Source of the DNA: a bacterium
GTDB taxonomy: Bacteria; Desulfobacterota; DSWW01
DNA: 5,686 bases
Assembly (NCBI GenBank): GCA_030609865.1
Contig: JAUWSZ010000208.1
Location: forward strand, 1 to 5,686
Direction of reading: 5' to 3'
A program made the translations under genes and the position numbers. Below are positions 1 through 5,686 of this stretch, one piece after another. The first letter of the stretch is position 1; each line of letters opens with the position of its first letter. The notes beneath the pieces were generated by a model, which saw nothing but the letters and a program-made list of their open reading frames with translations, searched no databases and was not told the origin of the DNA.

Positions 1-33
1 GCCCAGGATCAACTCCCCTCTCTCAATTTTCAT
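1..33 (-). CDS. Divergent gene, N-terminal 11 codons only (partial)
   Basis: The minus strand has an ATG at 33-31 followed by an open frame to the window edge, reading MKIERGELILG. A strong Shine-Dalgarno GGGGAGG (complement of 41-47) lies 7 nt upstream of this ATG. Candidate promoters with the right polarity lie further upstream (164-136 and 215-207). Eleven residues are too few to recognise a family, so no function is proposed. Its divergent position beside a TetR-family gene, with a copy of the putative TetR operator at its promoter, suggests it belongs to the same regulon. The call rests on start codon, ribosome binding site and promoter rather than on homology. Confidence 0.6.
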   Translation of the reverse strand, partial: MKIERGELILG

Positions 34-40
34 GTCTTGG

Positions 41-47
41 CCTCCCC
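41..47 (-). promoter_or_regulatory. Ribosome binding site of the divergent gene
   Basis: On the minus strand this reads GGGGAGG, close to an ideal anti-16S match, with 7 nt before the ATG at 33-31. It is the main reason for calling a gene in the short stretch at the left edge. Confidence 0.6.
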
Positions 48-116
48 TTGCCAGAATAAATGCAGGCGGGTGAATGAAGAGCAGTCTGGTTAGCGGCTTC
101 CCCTTATGTCCTACTG

Positions 117-136
117 AATTTGAATGTTCCAACTAA
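117..136 (-). promoter_or_regulatory. Degenerate second TetR operator at the divergent promoter
   Basis: Read on the minus strand, 129-117 is GAACATTCAAATT, identical over 13 bases to plus-strand 282-294 at the tetR promoter. Aligned to the 18-bp palindrome at 275-292, the minus-strand stretch 136-119 matches 14 of 18 bases. One arm and the AA centre are perfect, and the other arm matches 4 of 8. It begins 6 nt after the putative -10, versus 5 nt at the tetR promoter. A regulator dimer bound here would cover the start site of the divergent gene, probably with lower affinity than at the perfect site. Binding itself is inferred. Confidence 0.5.
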
Positions 137-164
137 TTCTTCCAGAGCCTGCTTGAATTGTCAA
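136..164 (-). promoter_or_regulatory. Sigma70-type promoter of the divergent gene
   Basis: On the minus strand there is a perfect -35 TTGACA (164-159), a 17-nt spacer, and a -10 AAGAAT (141-136, four of six consensus bases). Transcription would start near 129 and run toward the gene at the left edge, leaving a leader of roughly 95 nt. The -35 box sits inside a small palindrome, TTGA-ATTG-TCAA (153-164). A copy of the putative TetR operator core lies just downstream of the -10, as it does at the tetR promoter. That parallel supports the call beyond the hexamer match. Confidence 0.55.
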
Positions 165-206
165 CAGATTTCCTCCTTCTCCGAGATAAGAGCAAAAACT
201 ATATTA

Positions 207-215
207 ATTATAACA
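207..215 (-). promoter_or_regulatory. Possible extended -10 promoter element, minus strand
   Basis: The minus strand reads TGTTATAAT at 215-207, a perfect extended -10 (TG-N-TATAAT) in an AT-rich stretch. I see no good -35 at 16-18 nt; the nearest TTGCAA-like hexamer is about 21 nt away. Extended -10 promoters can work without one. It could be a second, upstream start for the divergent gene, or a chance match in AT-rich DNA. The same stretch holds a 10-bp palindrome, TAAC-AA-GTTA (211-220). Confidence 0.3.
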
Positions 216-247
216 AGTTACAGCATCTCACCTTTGCAAGGATTCTC

Positions 248-276
248 TTGACAAAATCGAGAAAATCGAATAACTT
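248..276 (+). promoter_or_regulatory. Promoter of the tetR gene and possibly of the downstream operon
   Basis: A perfect -35 TTGACA (248-253) is followed by a 17-nt spacer and a weaker -10 TAACTT (271-276, three of six consensus bases). Transcription would start near 283, giving a very short leader of about 25 nt before the ATG at 308. The palindrome at 275-292 overlaps the -10 and the start point, so a bound repressor would directly exclude RNA polymerase. The perfect -35 and ideal spacing carry most of the weight. Confidence 0.6.
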
Positions 277-292
277 TGAATGAACATTCAAA
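275..292 (+). promoter_or_regulatory. Palindromic TetR operator (autoregulation)
   Basis: TTTGAATG-AA-CATTCAAA is an 18-bp inverted repeat with perfect 8-bp arms around a 2-bp centre. It lies across the putative -10/+1 region, immediately upstream of a TetR-family gene. TetR-family repressors commonly bind near-palindromes of about 15-20 bp overlapping their own promoters, so autoregulation is the natural reading. One arm and the centre recur inverted at the divergent promoter (117-129). Confidence 0.7.
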
Positions 293-294
293 TT

Positions 295-298
295 GAGG
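295..298 (+). promoter_or_regulatory. Shine-Dalgarno that selects the tetR start
   Basis: GAGG lies 9 nt before the ATG at 308. The two upstream in-frame candidates, TTG at 293 and ATG at 299, have no purine-rich site at a suitable distance, and they overlap the operator or this site. This favours 308. Confidence 0.55.
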
Positions 299-307
299 AT
301 GACCGTT

Positions 308-949
308 ATGGCAACAAAAAAGCATCATCCGAAAACACAACACACCCAGAATACGGGCGCGAGAATACTGGCGGCTGCGGAGAGAATCTTCGCCGAGAAA
401 GGCCTGAAGGGCGCCAGGGTGAACGAGATCGCAGAACTTGCCCAGGCAACCCCCTCCCTGATCCACTACCACTATGGGGACAAGGAAAACCTTTACAAGA
501 CCGTTATCGAGAACTACTACTTGAGTGTGGAACGTCGTCTGTTTCCTGTCCTGATGGAGGATATCGATCCTCCCGCCAAATTGAAGAAGCTGATCGCCAG
601 CGGAATCGAACTCATGGCAGAGAAGGATCACATGGCCAGGATTCTTCTGAGGGAATCCCTGGACAATGGAAAATACGTGAACGAATTTCTCTCCAAGCCT
701 TACCTTCGTGAAATGTTCGAGATGACTGAGCAGATGGTCTTCTCGAAAATGGAGAGGGAGGAAGGCAGCGAGAACGACGAAATGCATCTCACCTGCAACC
801 TCTTCGGGGTGGTGACCATGTTTTTCATTACGGCTTCCACCATCAAAGAATTCTGGAGGAGGGATGTTTTTTCCAAGAGGATGATCGAGGAGCGCAAGGA
901 AAAGGTCATCGATTTCGTGTTTCACGGGATCGGTCATTGTTTCAAATGA
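308..949 (+). CDS. TetR/AcrR-family transcriptional regulator
   Basis: This 213-residue protein has the usual TetR size and layout. The N-terminal DNA-binding domain spans about residues 16-63. It begins with a first helix containing AAAERIFAEKG, followed by the helix-turn-helix VNEIAELAQATPSLIHYHYG, then DKENLY, the typical end of the family's DNA-binding domain. Residues from about 70 onward are helical and would form the ligand-binding and dimer domain, which shows no recognisable ligand signature. The start was chosen at 308 because of the GAGG at 295-298; starts at 293 (TTG) and 299 (ATG) would add 5 or 3 residues. Members normally dimerise and repress neighbouring genes until a small molecule binds. 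The 18-bp palindrome directly upstream and its partial copy at the divergent promoter fit a repressor of both directions. The inducer is unknown. Family assignment is secure; regulatory targets are inferred. Confidence 0.93.
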   Translation: MATKKHHPKTQHTQNTGARILAAAERIFAEKGLKGARVNEIAELAQATPSLIHYHYGDKENLYKTVIENYYLSVERRLFPVLMEDIDPPAKLKKLIASGIELMAEKDHMARILLRESLDNGKYVNEFLSKPYLREMFEMTEQMVFSKMEREEGSENDEMHLTCNLFGVVTMFFITASTIKEFWRRDVFSKRMIEERKEKVIDFVFHGIGHCFK

Positions 950-955
950 GAAAGA

Positions 956-980
956 CAGGGGTCAGGGGTCAGGGGGCAGG
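956..980 (+). repeat. G-rich tandem heptamer between tetR and the FAD gene
   Basis: Units of seven bases starting at 956, 963 and 970 read CAGGGGT, CAGGGGT, CAGGGGG, followed by a partial CAGG. The tract has three runs of four or five Gs and a final GG. It therefore has limited G-quadruplex potential on the coding strand. The last G run can also pair with CCCC at 981-984 in a 4-bp stem with a CAGG loop, but no T run follows, so this is not a convincing terminator. It fills much of the 82-bp gap, with the Shine-Dalgarno of the next gene near 1018-1025. Confidence 0.5.
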
Positions 981-1031
981 CCCCGCTCCCACGCCCAGGA
1001 AAAGCGAAGTACCCTGAAGGGAGGGAAGAAC

Positions 1032-2105
1032 ATGGCTGAAAAAATTCATATCTTGGGGGCTGGGTTGTCCGGGATGGTGGCCGCGATCAACCTGGCACGG
1101 CAGGGGAGGGAGGTGCTGGTGATCGAGGGGGGCAAAGGGCTTGGGGGCATGGGCGGGCTTCACCCCTCGGTGCACAGCACACCCGTTGATCCGGCCTGGA
1201 TGAGTGAGCAGGTCGGGGTCGATCTGAGGCCGGCCTTTCACCCGTTGAAGAACTTCCTGGCGGGCATGGGCCCGAGAGTGTACAGGCTGGACCCAGGGCC
1301 TATACATGCTGTCGAACGGGGGGCGCGAAAGGGCTCGATCGATGTGCTGCTACACGACCAGGCACGCGAAGCGGGCGTGCAATTCGAGTTTGGGACCTAC
1401 CTGAAGGATCTGCGGGAGATCCCGAAAGGCTCGATCATCGCTACCGGCCTTCAGCCCGAGATGTACGACTATTTCGATATTCCCTTTGAAGTGACCCGTG
1501 GGTACGCTTCGATCGGGAAGAGCGACCGGGAGCCGTGGTGCGGCAGTATTTTTTCGTCGTACACGGACGACTATTTCTACACGAATTGCGCCAACAGCCT
1601 GTCGTACAGCCTCCTGTTCGGTCGAAGCAAGGTGCCTGTCGGTGCCCTCGAAGAGTGTAGAAAGGATGTCAAGAAGAAATTCGAGATGGACATCGACAAA
1701 TGGGAGTTCTTTACCGGACGGGTACCAACCGGATCAGCAAGAAACCCAAGGCTGTTTCATGATGGATACATCCTGGCCGGGACGTTATCCGGTGCAATGG
1801 ATCCGGGTGCCCTCTTCGGTATCCATGGGGCGATTCTATCCGGGAAGGTGGCGGCCGAGGCCATCGAGGATTCCGATCGAGCGATGAAAGAGTTCAAGCG
1901 CCTCACCAGGTACTACAGGATCGGCTACTACATGAGGGCAATCTTCAGCCGCTTGCCGAGAGGGGAGTTCGACATGTTCGAGTTCAACATGAAGCATCCG
2001 ATCTTGTCGTTCCCGATGATGGCACTGGCATCTCTTTCTATTCCCGGCTACCGCCAAAGCATGTGGAGCCGCGAGATCATGAAGAACGCAGAGAGGATCC
2101 AGTAG
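1032..2105 (+). CDS. FAD-dependent oxidoreductase, geranylgeranyl-reductase-like fold
   Basis: This 357-residue protein starts with a classical dinucleotide-binding fold. Residues 5-34 form a beta strand, the loop GAGLSG (9-14), a helix, then VLVIEGG, where E32 would bind the ADP ribose. IIATGL (135-140) matches the second FAD motif of glutathione-reductase-like flavoproteins. The segment GYILAGTLSGAMDP (245-258) with GIHGAILSGKVAAEAI (263-278) matches the C-terminal FAD motif seen in geranylgeranyl reductases and related monooxygenases. Here the usual GD aspartate is absent and AG takes its place. There is no signal peptide or clear membrane helix, so it is probably cytoplasmic. A purine-rich AAGGGAGGG precedes the ATG. 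It could oxidise or reduce a C-C bond in a hydrophobic substrate, but the substrate is not evident. The next gene starts 19 nt after its stop, suggesting cotranscription. The flavoprotein call is strong; the subfamily is tentative. Confidence 0.82.
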   Translation: MAEKIHILGAGLSGMVAAINLARQGREVLVIEGGKGLGGMGGLHPSVHSTPVDPAWMSEQVGVDLRPAFHPLKNFLAGMGPRVYRLDPGPIHAVERGARKGSIDVLLHDQAREAGVQFEFGTYLKDLREIPKGSIIATGLQPEMYDYFDIPFEVTRGYASIGKSDREPWCGSIFSSYTDDYFYTNCANSLSYSLLFGRSKVPVGALEECRKDVKKKFEMDIDKWEFFTGRVPTGSARNPRLFHDGYILAGTLSGAMDPGALFGIHGAILSGKVAAEAIEDSDRAMKEFKRLTRYYRIGYYMRAIFSRLPRGEFDMFEFNMKHPILSFPMMALASLSIPGYRQSMWSREIMKNAERIQ

Positions 2106-2124
2106 ACCTTGCGGGGGAGAGTAG

Positions 2125-3396
2125 ATGAGAAAGCCGGCTCTCAAGTGGATGGCAGGCCTCCTGTGCGTGGCCCTCGCCGCGGTTCTTGCATGGGTTCTTC
2201 TGCGCCAGCAGATCATGGAGCGGCTTCTTCCATACGGCATCAAGAAAGTGATCCAGAGGGTTGACGACGCTGAGGAGTTGCTCGACCCGGGAACCTATCC
2301 CGGCCTGCGCGTGATCCTGGCAGGGACGGGTACGCCGCTTGCGGATGCCGACCGCTCTCATCCTTGTACGGCGGTGATCGCCAACGGCGAGTTTCTCGTC
2401 TTCGACGACGGGGGCGGTGGGCGTCGGCAACTCCAGATTGATTGGTACCCCACCCACCGGATCACCCGGGCCTTTCTCACCCACATGCATTCGGACCATA
2501 TGGGCGGGGTAGGCAAGCTGATCAATTCCTCCTGGATCTACGGCCGGAAAGAAGCGTTTCACATTCACGGCCCGAAGGCGAGCAACCTGCTGACCCACTC
2601 CCTGTATCCCCCTACTTCGGAGGAATACCTCTACGGGACTGATACGACGGATGGAGTGCCCGACAGACGGAGAATAGACGAGCTGACAGAGGACGATTTG
2701 ATTCCCGGTGTCAGCTACATCCCCGGTGTGGAACATATGGTAGAGGGCCTTTCCAGGGCCTATGAGCCCGATATCATCATACGCTCGAGCAACAAGCAGA
2801 TGCCGCCCGGGTACTACGATCCTTCTCATGCCTATGCCATCGCCCACGCGATCCCGGACATGGACACATCGGGTGCAGCGCCCGACTTCGGATGGGGCGA
2901 GCTCGAGACCGTTTACACGAGCGACGACGGAAGGCTCGTCGTGAAGGCCTTTCTCGTCGATCACTACCCCTGTTTCCCCTCGTACGGCTATCGGGTCGAA
3001 TACGCGGGCAGGGCCGTGGTGATCACCGGCGATACGGAAAAGCTCACCTACATGGCCACGTGTGCAGAAGGTGCTGACCTCCTCATCCACGAGGCCATGA
3101 ACATGGAACTGGTGGAACGTGTTACCGGGGTATTGGAGGATGACTTGGGCAGGCACGTGTGGGCAGCCCATGCCCGCGCGGCCGCCAGCCACCACACCGA
3201 CACGCTGGATGTTGCCCGGGTCGCTGAGGATGCGGGGGTGGCAACGCTCGTCCTGACGCACGTCGGTCCGCCCACACCGAACGACACCGTCAGGAGAATG
3301 TTCGTCAAAGGGATGGACGACATCTACCACGGGCGGATCGTGCTGGGGGAGGACGGCATGGAGTTCTACCTGGATCCGATTCAGAAACAAGAATAA
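2125..3396 (+). CDS. Membrane-anchored metallo-beta-lactamase-fold hydrolase (arylsulfatase/RNase Z-like)
   Basis: The 423-residue product opens with a positively charged MRKPALK and one hydrophobic segment (about residues 9-26), a signal anchor or uncleaved signal peptide. The catalytic domain would then lie outside the cytoplasm. From about residue 61 it follows the metallo-beta-lactamase fold. Visible elements are HMHSDH (120-125), the main zinc motif; H280 in VDHYPCFPSYGYR; GDT (302-304), giving D303 as bridging ligand; LLIHEA (319-324); H356-T357; and H379 in LTHVGPP. This motif order matches the RNase Z/arylsulfatase (AtsA-like) branch rather than class B beta-lactamases. The export signal argues against tRNA processing and for a hydrolase of sulfate, phosphate or other esters, or of a lactone. 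The start has GGGGGAG (2113-2119) 5 nt upstream. It lies 19 bp after the flavoprotein gene and 22 bp before the molybdoenzyme gene. The fold is certain; the substrate is unknown. Confidence 0.85.
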   Translation: MRKPALKWMAGLLCVALAAVLAWVLLRQQIMERLLPYGIKKVIQRVDDAEELLDPGTYPGLRVILAGTGTPLADADRSHPCTAVIANGEFLVFDDGGGGRRQLQIDWYPTHRITRAFLTHMHSDHMGGVGKLINSSWIYGRKEAFHIHGPKASNLLTHSLYPPTSEEYLYGTDTTDGVPDRRRIDELTEDDLIPGVSYIPGVEHMVEGLSRAYEPDIIIRSSNKQMPPGYYDPSHAYAIAHAIPDMDTSGAAPDFGWGELETVYTSDDGRLVVKAFLVDHYPCFPSYGYRVEYAGRAVVITGDTEKLTYMATCAEGADLLIHEAMNMELVERVTGVLEDDLGRHVWAAHARAAASHHTDTLDVARVAEDAGVATLVLTHVGPPTPNDTVRRMFVKGMDDIYHGRIVLGEDGMEFYLDPIQKQE

Positions 3397-3418
3397 TTCT
3401 CGGGATTGGGAAGTGAAT

Positions 3419-5686
3419 ATGCACAAAGAATGTGACGAACCCAGAATTCCGGTCGAAAAGCAATCGGATGTCAGGGTCGTACAGACGAACTGCTTCGAAT
3501 GTCACTCGAAATGCGGGGTGCTGGCCTATGTGAAGGGTGGCCGGCTGATCAAGATCACCGGGAACCCCAACGATCCTCGCAGCCGGGGCGTGATGTGCCC
3601 CAAAGGGCAGGCAGCCGTTCAGATTCTGTACTCAGGGGAGCGCCTCAACCATTGTCTGCGCCGAACCCGCCCTAAAGGGGATCCGGATCCGGGATGGGAA
3701 CGCATCTCACATGATGAGGCCATGGAATGCATCTACGAAAAGATCAGCAACTACCGGGATGCATTCGGGGCGAGATCGATTGCGGTCGGGCAGGGAACGG
3801 GCCGCGGCATGAACCAGTGGAATGTTCGTCTGAGCAACACGATCGGCCAGGTCCACCTCATCTCCCCGGGTTACGTTTGCATGGGGCCCATGCTTGCCGC
3901 TTCCCTTTGCACACTGGGGAGCCTTCCCTTTTTGGACTCGGGGGATGTGGAGCACTCCGACTGCTACGTCGTGTGGGGCGCGAACCCCTTGTGGACAGAG
4001 GCCGGTGTGACCGCCCACCGGTTCACGAAATTCATGCAGCGCGGCGGAAAACTCATCGTCATTGACCCCTTGTTCCTGAATCCCCTGGCCTCCAAGGCCG
4101 ATATATGGCTGCCCATCCGCCCCGGCTCCGACGGCGCCATGGTGATGGCGTGGATTCACGTGATCTTGAAAGAAAAACTTTTCAACGAGAACTTTCTCGT
4201 CAACTGGACCAATGCCTGCCACCTGGTGGAGATGGCGAACGACACCTGCCTGACCGAGAGGGCCGTCAACCCCGAGGCAACCGGCGATCCCTTCCTGGTT
4301 TGGGACAAGCAGAGCAACAGCGTGCGTCCTGCGACGACTCCGGGGATCGAGCCCGCCCTGTTCGGCAGCTACGAGGCCGGCGGGGTCCCGGTCAAGACGG
4401 CGTTGCAAATGCTGTCGGACCAGGTTGCGACGTTCACGCCGGAGCGGGTTGCAGACATCACCTGGGTGGATGCGGAGAAAATCCGTGCTGCCGCGGTCAC
4501 CTATGCCCGGAACAGCCCCGGGGCCTCGATCGATGCCATGCAGGGGATCGAGGAGATGCCGAATTGCATGCATACGATACGGGGCATCACGATCCTCATG
4601 ATGCTCACGGGCAACATCGACGCCAAGGGAGGCAATCTCCTGCATCCTTTCTGGCGGGAGATGGTAGAGACGCGCCTCACGGGCCCGCCCGCTCCGGGAA
4701 GCGGCGCCAACAAACTCGGCCCTCATCCGGAGGCCCTCTATTTCGCGAGCCAAAACCGGGCCTTCTGGGAGGCGGTCCTGACCGGCGAGCCTTACCCGAT
4801 CAAGATGCTTATCCAGATCGGAGGCAATCCTCTTTCCTACAGCGAAAATCCCGGTTTTGTCCGCAAGGCACTGGAGAAGCTCGAGTTCCTGGTCGTACGC
4901 GACTACTTCATGTCTTCCACGGCGCAACTGGCCGACATTGTGATGCCTGCTGCCCACTGGACCGAGCGCGACTACATCGCCGATGAGGTGTGCGGCAGAT
5001 GGTACTACGCCCAGCAAAAGGCCGTTGAACCTCTTTTTGAGAGAACATCGGATCTAACGTTCATACGGGAACTGGGTCACCGTCTGGACCCTGAGATGTG
5101 GCCCTGGAAGACGGACGAAGAACTCCTCGACTACCAACTCGAACCGGTGGGCATTACGTGGCAAGGGTTGAAGGAGAAGTACTGTCACGAACTGTTGCCC
5201 GAGAGTTACGAGAAACATGCATCCGGCGACCCGGCCTGGAAGATCAGGACGGCCTCCGGCAGGTTCGAGTTGTTCTCGAACGTGATCAACATGCTTGGCC
5301 TGGGACCCCTCGTCAAGTACGAGGAGCCCCCGGAGAGCCCTCTGAGCGCGCCCGAGCTGGCCGAGCAATACCCGCTCGTTCTGACCACGGGCGCCCGGGT
5401 CCCCTACTTCTATCACTCCACGTTCCACAACATTCCCTGGCTTCGGTCGATGCAGGTCGACCCCGAGTGTTTCATCAACCAGGGCACCGGAACACAAGCA
5501 GGTATCCGGCAGGGGGACTGGATCTGGATCGAAACGCCCCACGGAAGGGCCCGAGCCCGCGCCCATCTGACCGAGGGGATTCATCCCCGGGTCGTCTCGG
5601 CGCAACATGGTTGGGGAATGGGGTGCCGCGAGCTGGCCGTCGCGGACTTGCCGGACGAGGAGGTCAACATCAACCACTGCGTCAGC
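3419..5686 (+). CDS. Molybdopterin (Mo/W bis-MGD) oxidoreductase, DMSO-reductase superfamily, C-terminus cut by the edge
   Basis: An uninterrupted frame of 756 codons runs from ATG 3419 to the last base. GGGAAG (3408-3413) lies 5 nt before the ATG. The N-terminus carries a 4Fe-4S site: C25, C28, C32 and C60 (C-x2-C-x3-C-x27-C), with the conserved K62 in CPKG. Pterin-domain landmarks follow: WGANP (186-190), LIVIDP (212-217), RPGSDGA (234-240), GGNP (468-471) and ADIVMPAAHWTERD (505-518). The C-terminal dinucleotide-binding domain begins near 651 and includes GDWIWIETPHG and QHGWG. C154, in GYVCMG, is the likeliest metal ligand; C164 is the alternative. It is encoded as cysteine (TGC), not selenocysteine. 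There is no twin-arginine signal, so the enzyme should be cytoplasmic. Family relatives include formate dehydrogenase-like enzymes, polysulfide reductases and acetylene hydratase. The large size and late motifs suggest only a few tens of residues are missing. The reaction is not determinable here. Confidence 0.92.
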   Translation, partial: MHKECDEPRIPVEKQSDVRVVQTNCFECHSKCGVLAYVKGGRLIKITGNPNDPRSRGVMCPKGQAAVQILYSGERLNHCLRRTRPKGDPDPGWERISHDEAMECIYEKISNYRDAFGARSIAVGQGTGRGMNQWNVRLSNTIGQVHLISPGYVCMGPMLAASLCTLGSLPFLDSGDVEHSDCYVVWGANPLWTEAGVTAHRFTKFMQRGGKLIVIDPLFLNPLASKADIWLPIRPGSDGAMVMAWIHVILKEKLFNENFLVNWTNACHLVEMANDTCLTERAVNPEATGDPFLVWDKQSNSVRPATTPGIEPALFGSYEAGGVPVKTALQMLSDQVATFTPERVADITWVDAEKIRAAAVTYARNSPGASIDAMQGIEEMPNCMHTIRGITILMMLTGNIDAKGGNLLHPFWREMVETRLTGPPAPGSGANKLGPHPEALYFASQNRAFWEAVLTGEPYPIKMLIQIGGNPLSYSENPGFVRKALEKLEFLVVRDYFMSSTAQLADIVMPAAHWTERDYIADEVCGRWYYAQQKAVEPLFERTSDLTFIRELGHRLDPEMWPWKTDEELLDYQLEPVGITWQGLKEKYCHELLPESYEKHASGDPAWKIRTASGRFELFSNVINMLGLGPLVKYEEPPESPLSAPELAEQYPLVLTTGARVPYFYHSTFHNIPWLRSMQVDPECFINQGTGTQAGIRQGDWIWIETPHGRARARAHLTEGIHPRVVSAQHGWGMGCRELAVADLPDEEVNINHCVS

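Noticed and set aside
74..136. 20-codon plus-strand small open frame, MKSSLVSGFPL...
   Set aside because: It has no convincing Shine-Dalgarno or promoter and overlaps the putative divergent promoter, so it is not distinguishable from chance.
218..937. 239-codon open frame on the minus strand
   Set aside because: It is antisense to the TetR gene, which has a clear helix-turn-helix domain. The minus frame would also place a start inside the divergent promoter region without a ribosome binding site.
972..984. Possible hairpin terminator GGGG-CAGG-CCCC after tetR
   Set aside because: The stem is only 4 bp and no T run follows, so it is unlikely to terminate intrinsically.
2077..3426. 449-codon open frame on the minus strand
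   Set aside because: It is antisense to the metallo-beta-lactamase-fold gene, has low-complexity composition and shows no family motifs.
3672..3695. Tandem GGATCC-like repeat near the start of the molybdoenzyme gene
   Set aside because: It is a short repeat encoding part of a GDPDPG stretch inside the coding sequence and needs no separate explanation.
4105..4986. 293-codon open frame on the plus strand
   Set aside because: It sits in another frame inside the molybdoenzyme gene. Its composition (R, G, H, D rich) is typical of an out-of-frame reading and it has no domain.
3707..5017. 436-codon open frame on the minus strand
   Set aside because: It lies wholly antisense to the molybdopterin oxidoreductase, whose motifs are unambiguous. 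Its translation is rich in H, R, G and P with no recognisable domain, as expected for a shadow frame in GC-rich coding DNA.

Overview
The window looks like chromosomal DNA from a GC-rich anaerobic bacterium. A Desulfobacterota (deltaproteobacterial) sulfate reducer or syntroph is my best guess. That inference rests on gene content: a cytoplasmic 4Fe-4S molybdenum/tungsten bis-pterin enzyme beside an FAD protein and a TetR regulator. It also rests on the contrast between GC-rich coding DNA and an AT-rich intergenic region. There is no rRNA, tRNA, CRISPR array, insertion sequence or phage gene in it.

Layout. Positions 1-33 hold the first 11 codons of a gene on the minus strand that runs off the left edge. 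Positions 34-307 are a divergent regulatory region. It contains a well-formed sigma70-type promoter in each direction and an 18-bp near-ideal palindrome at the TetR-gene promoter. A 13-bp part of that palindrome recurs in opposite orientation at the divergent promoter. Positions 308-949 encode a TetR/AcrR-family regulator. A G-rich gap with a short tandem repeat follows. Three more plus-strand genes come next: an FAD-dependent oxidoreductase (1032-2105), a membrane-anchored metallo-beta-lactamase-fold hydrolase (2125-3396), and a molybdopterin oxidoreductase (3419 to the right edge, 756 codons with no stop). The last one is the largest gene in the window and is cut by the edge.

How it may work together. 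The last three genes are spaced 19 and 22 bp apart and each has its own Shine-Dalgarno sequence. They look like one transcription unit, possibly starting at the tetR promoter, because I see no convincing terminator after tetR. The simplest model is a substrate-inducible catabolic or modification cluster. TetR would repress its own operon and the divergent gene, and release DNA when it binds a small, probably hydrophobic, ligand. The Mo/W enzyme, the FAD enzyme and the hydrolase would act on related substrates. The substrate cannot be read from the sequence. No gene can be given a secure gene symbol.
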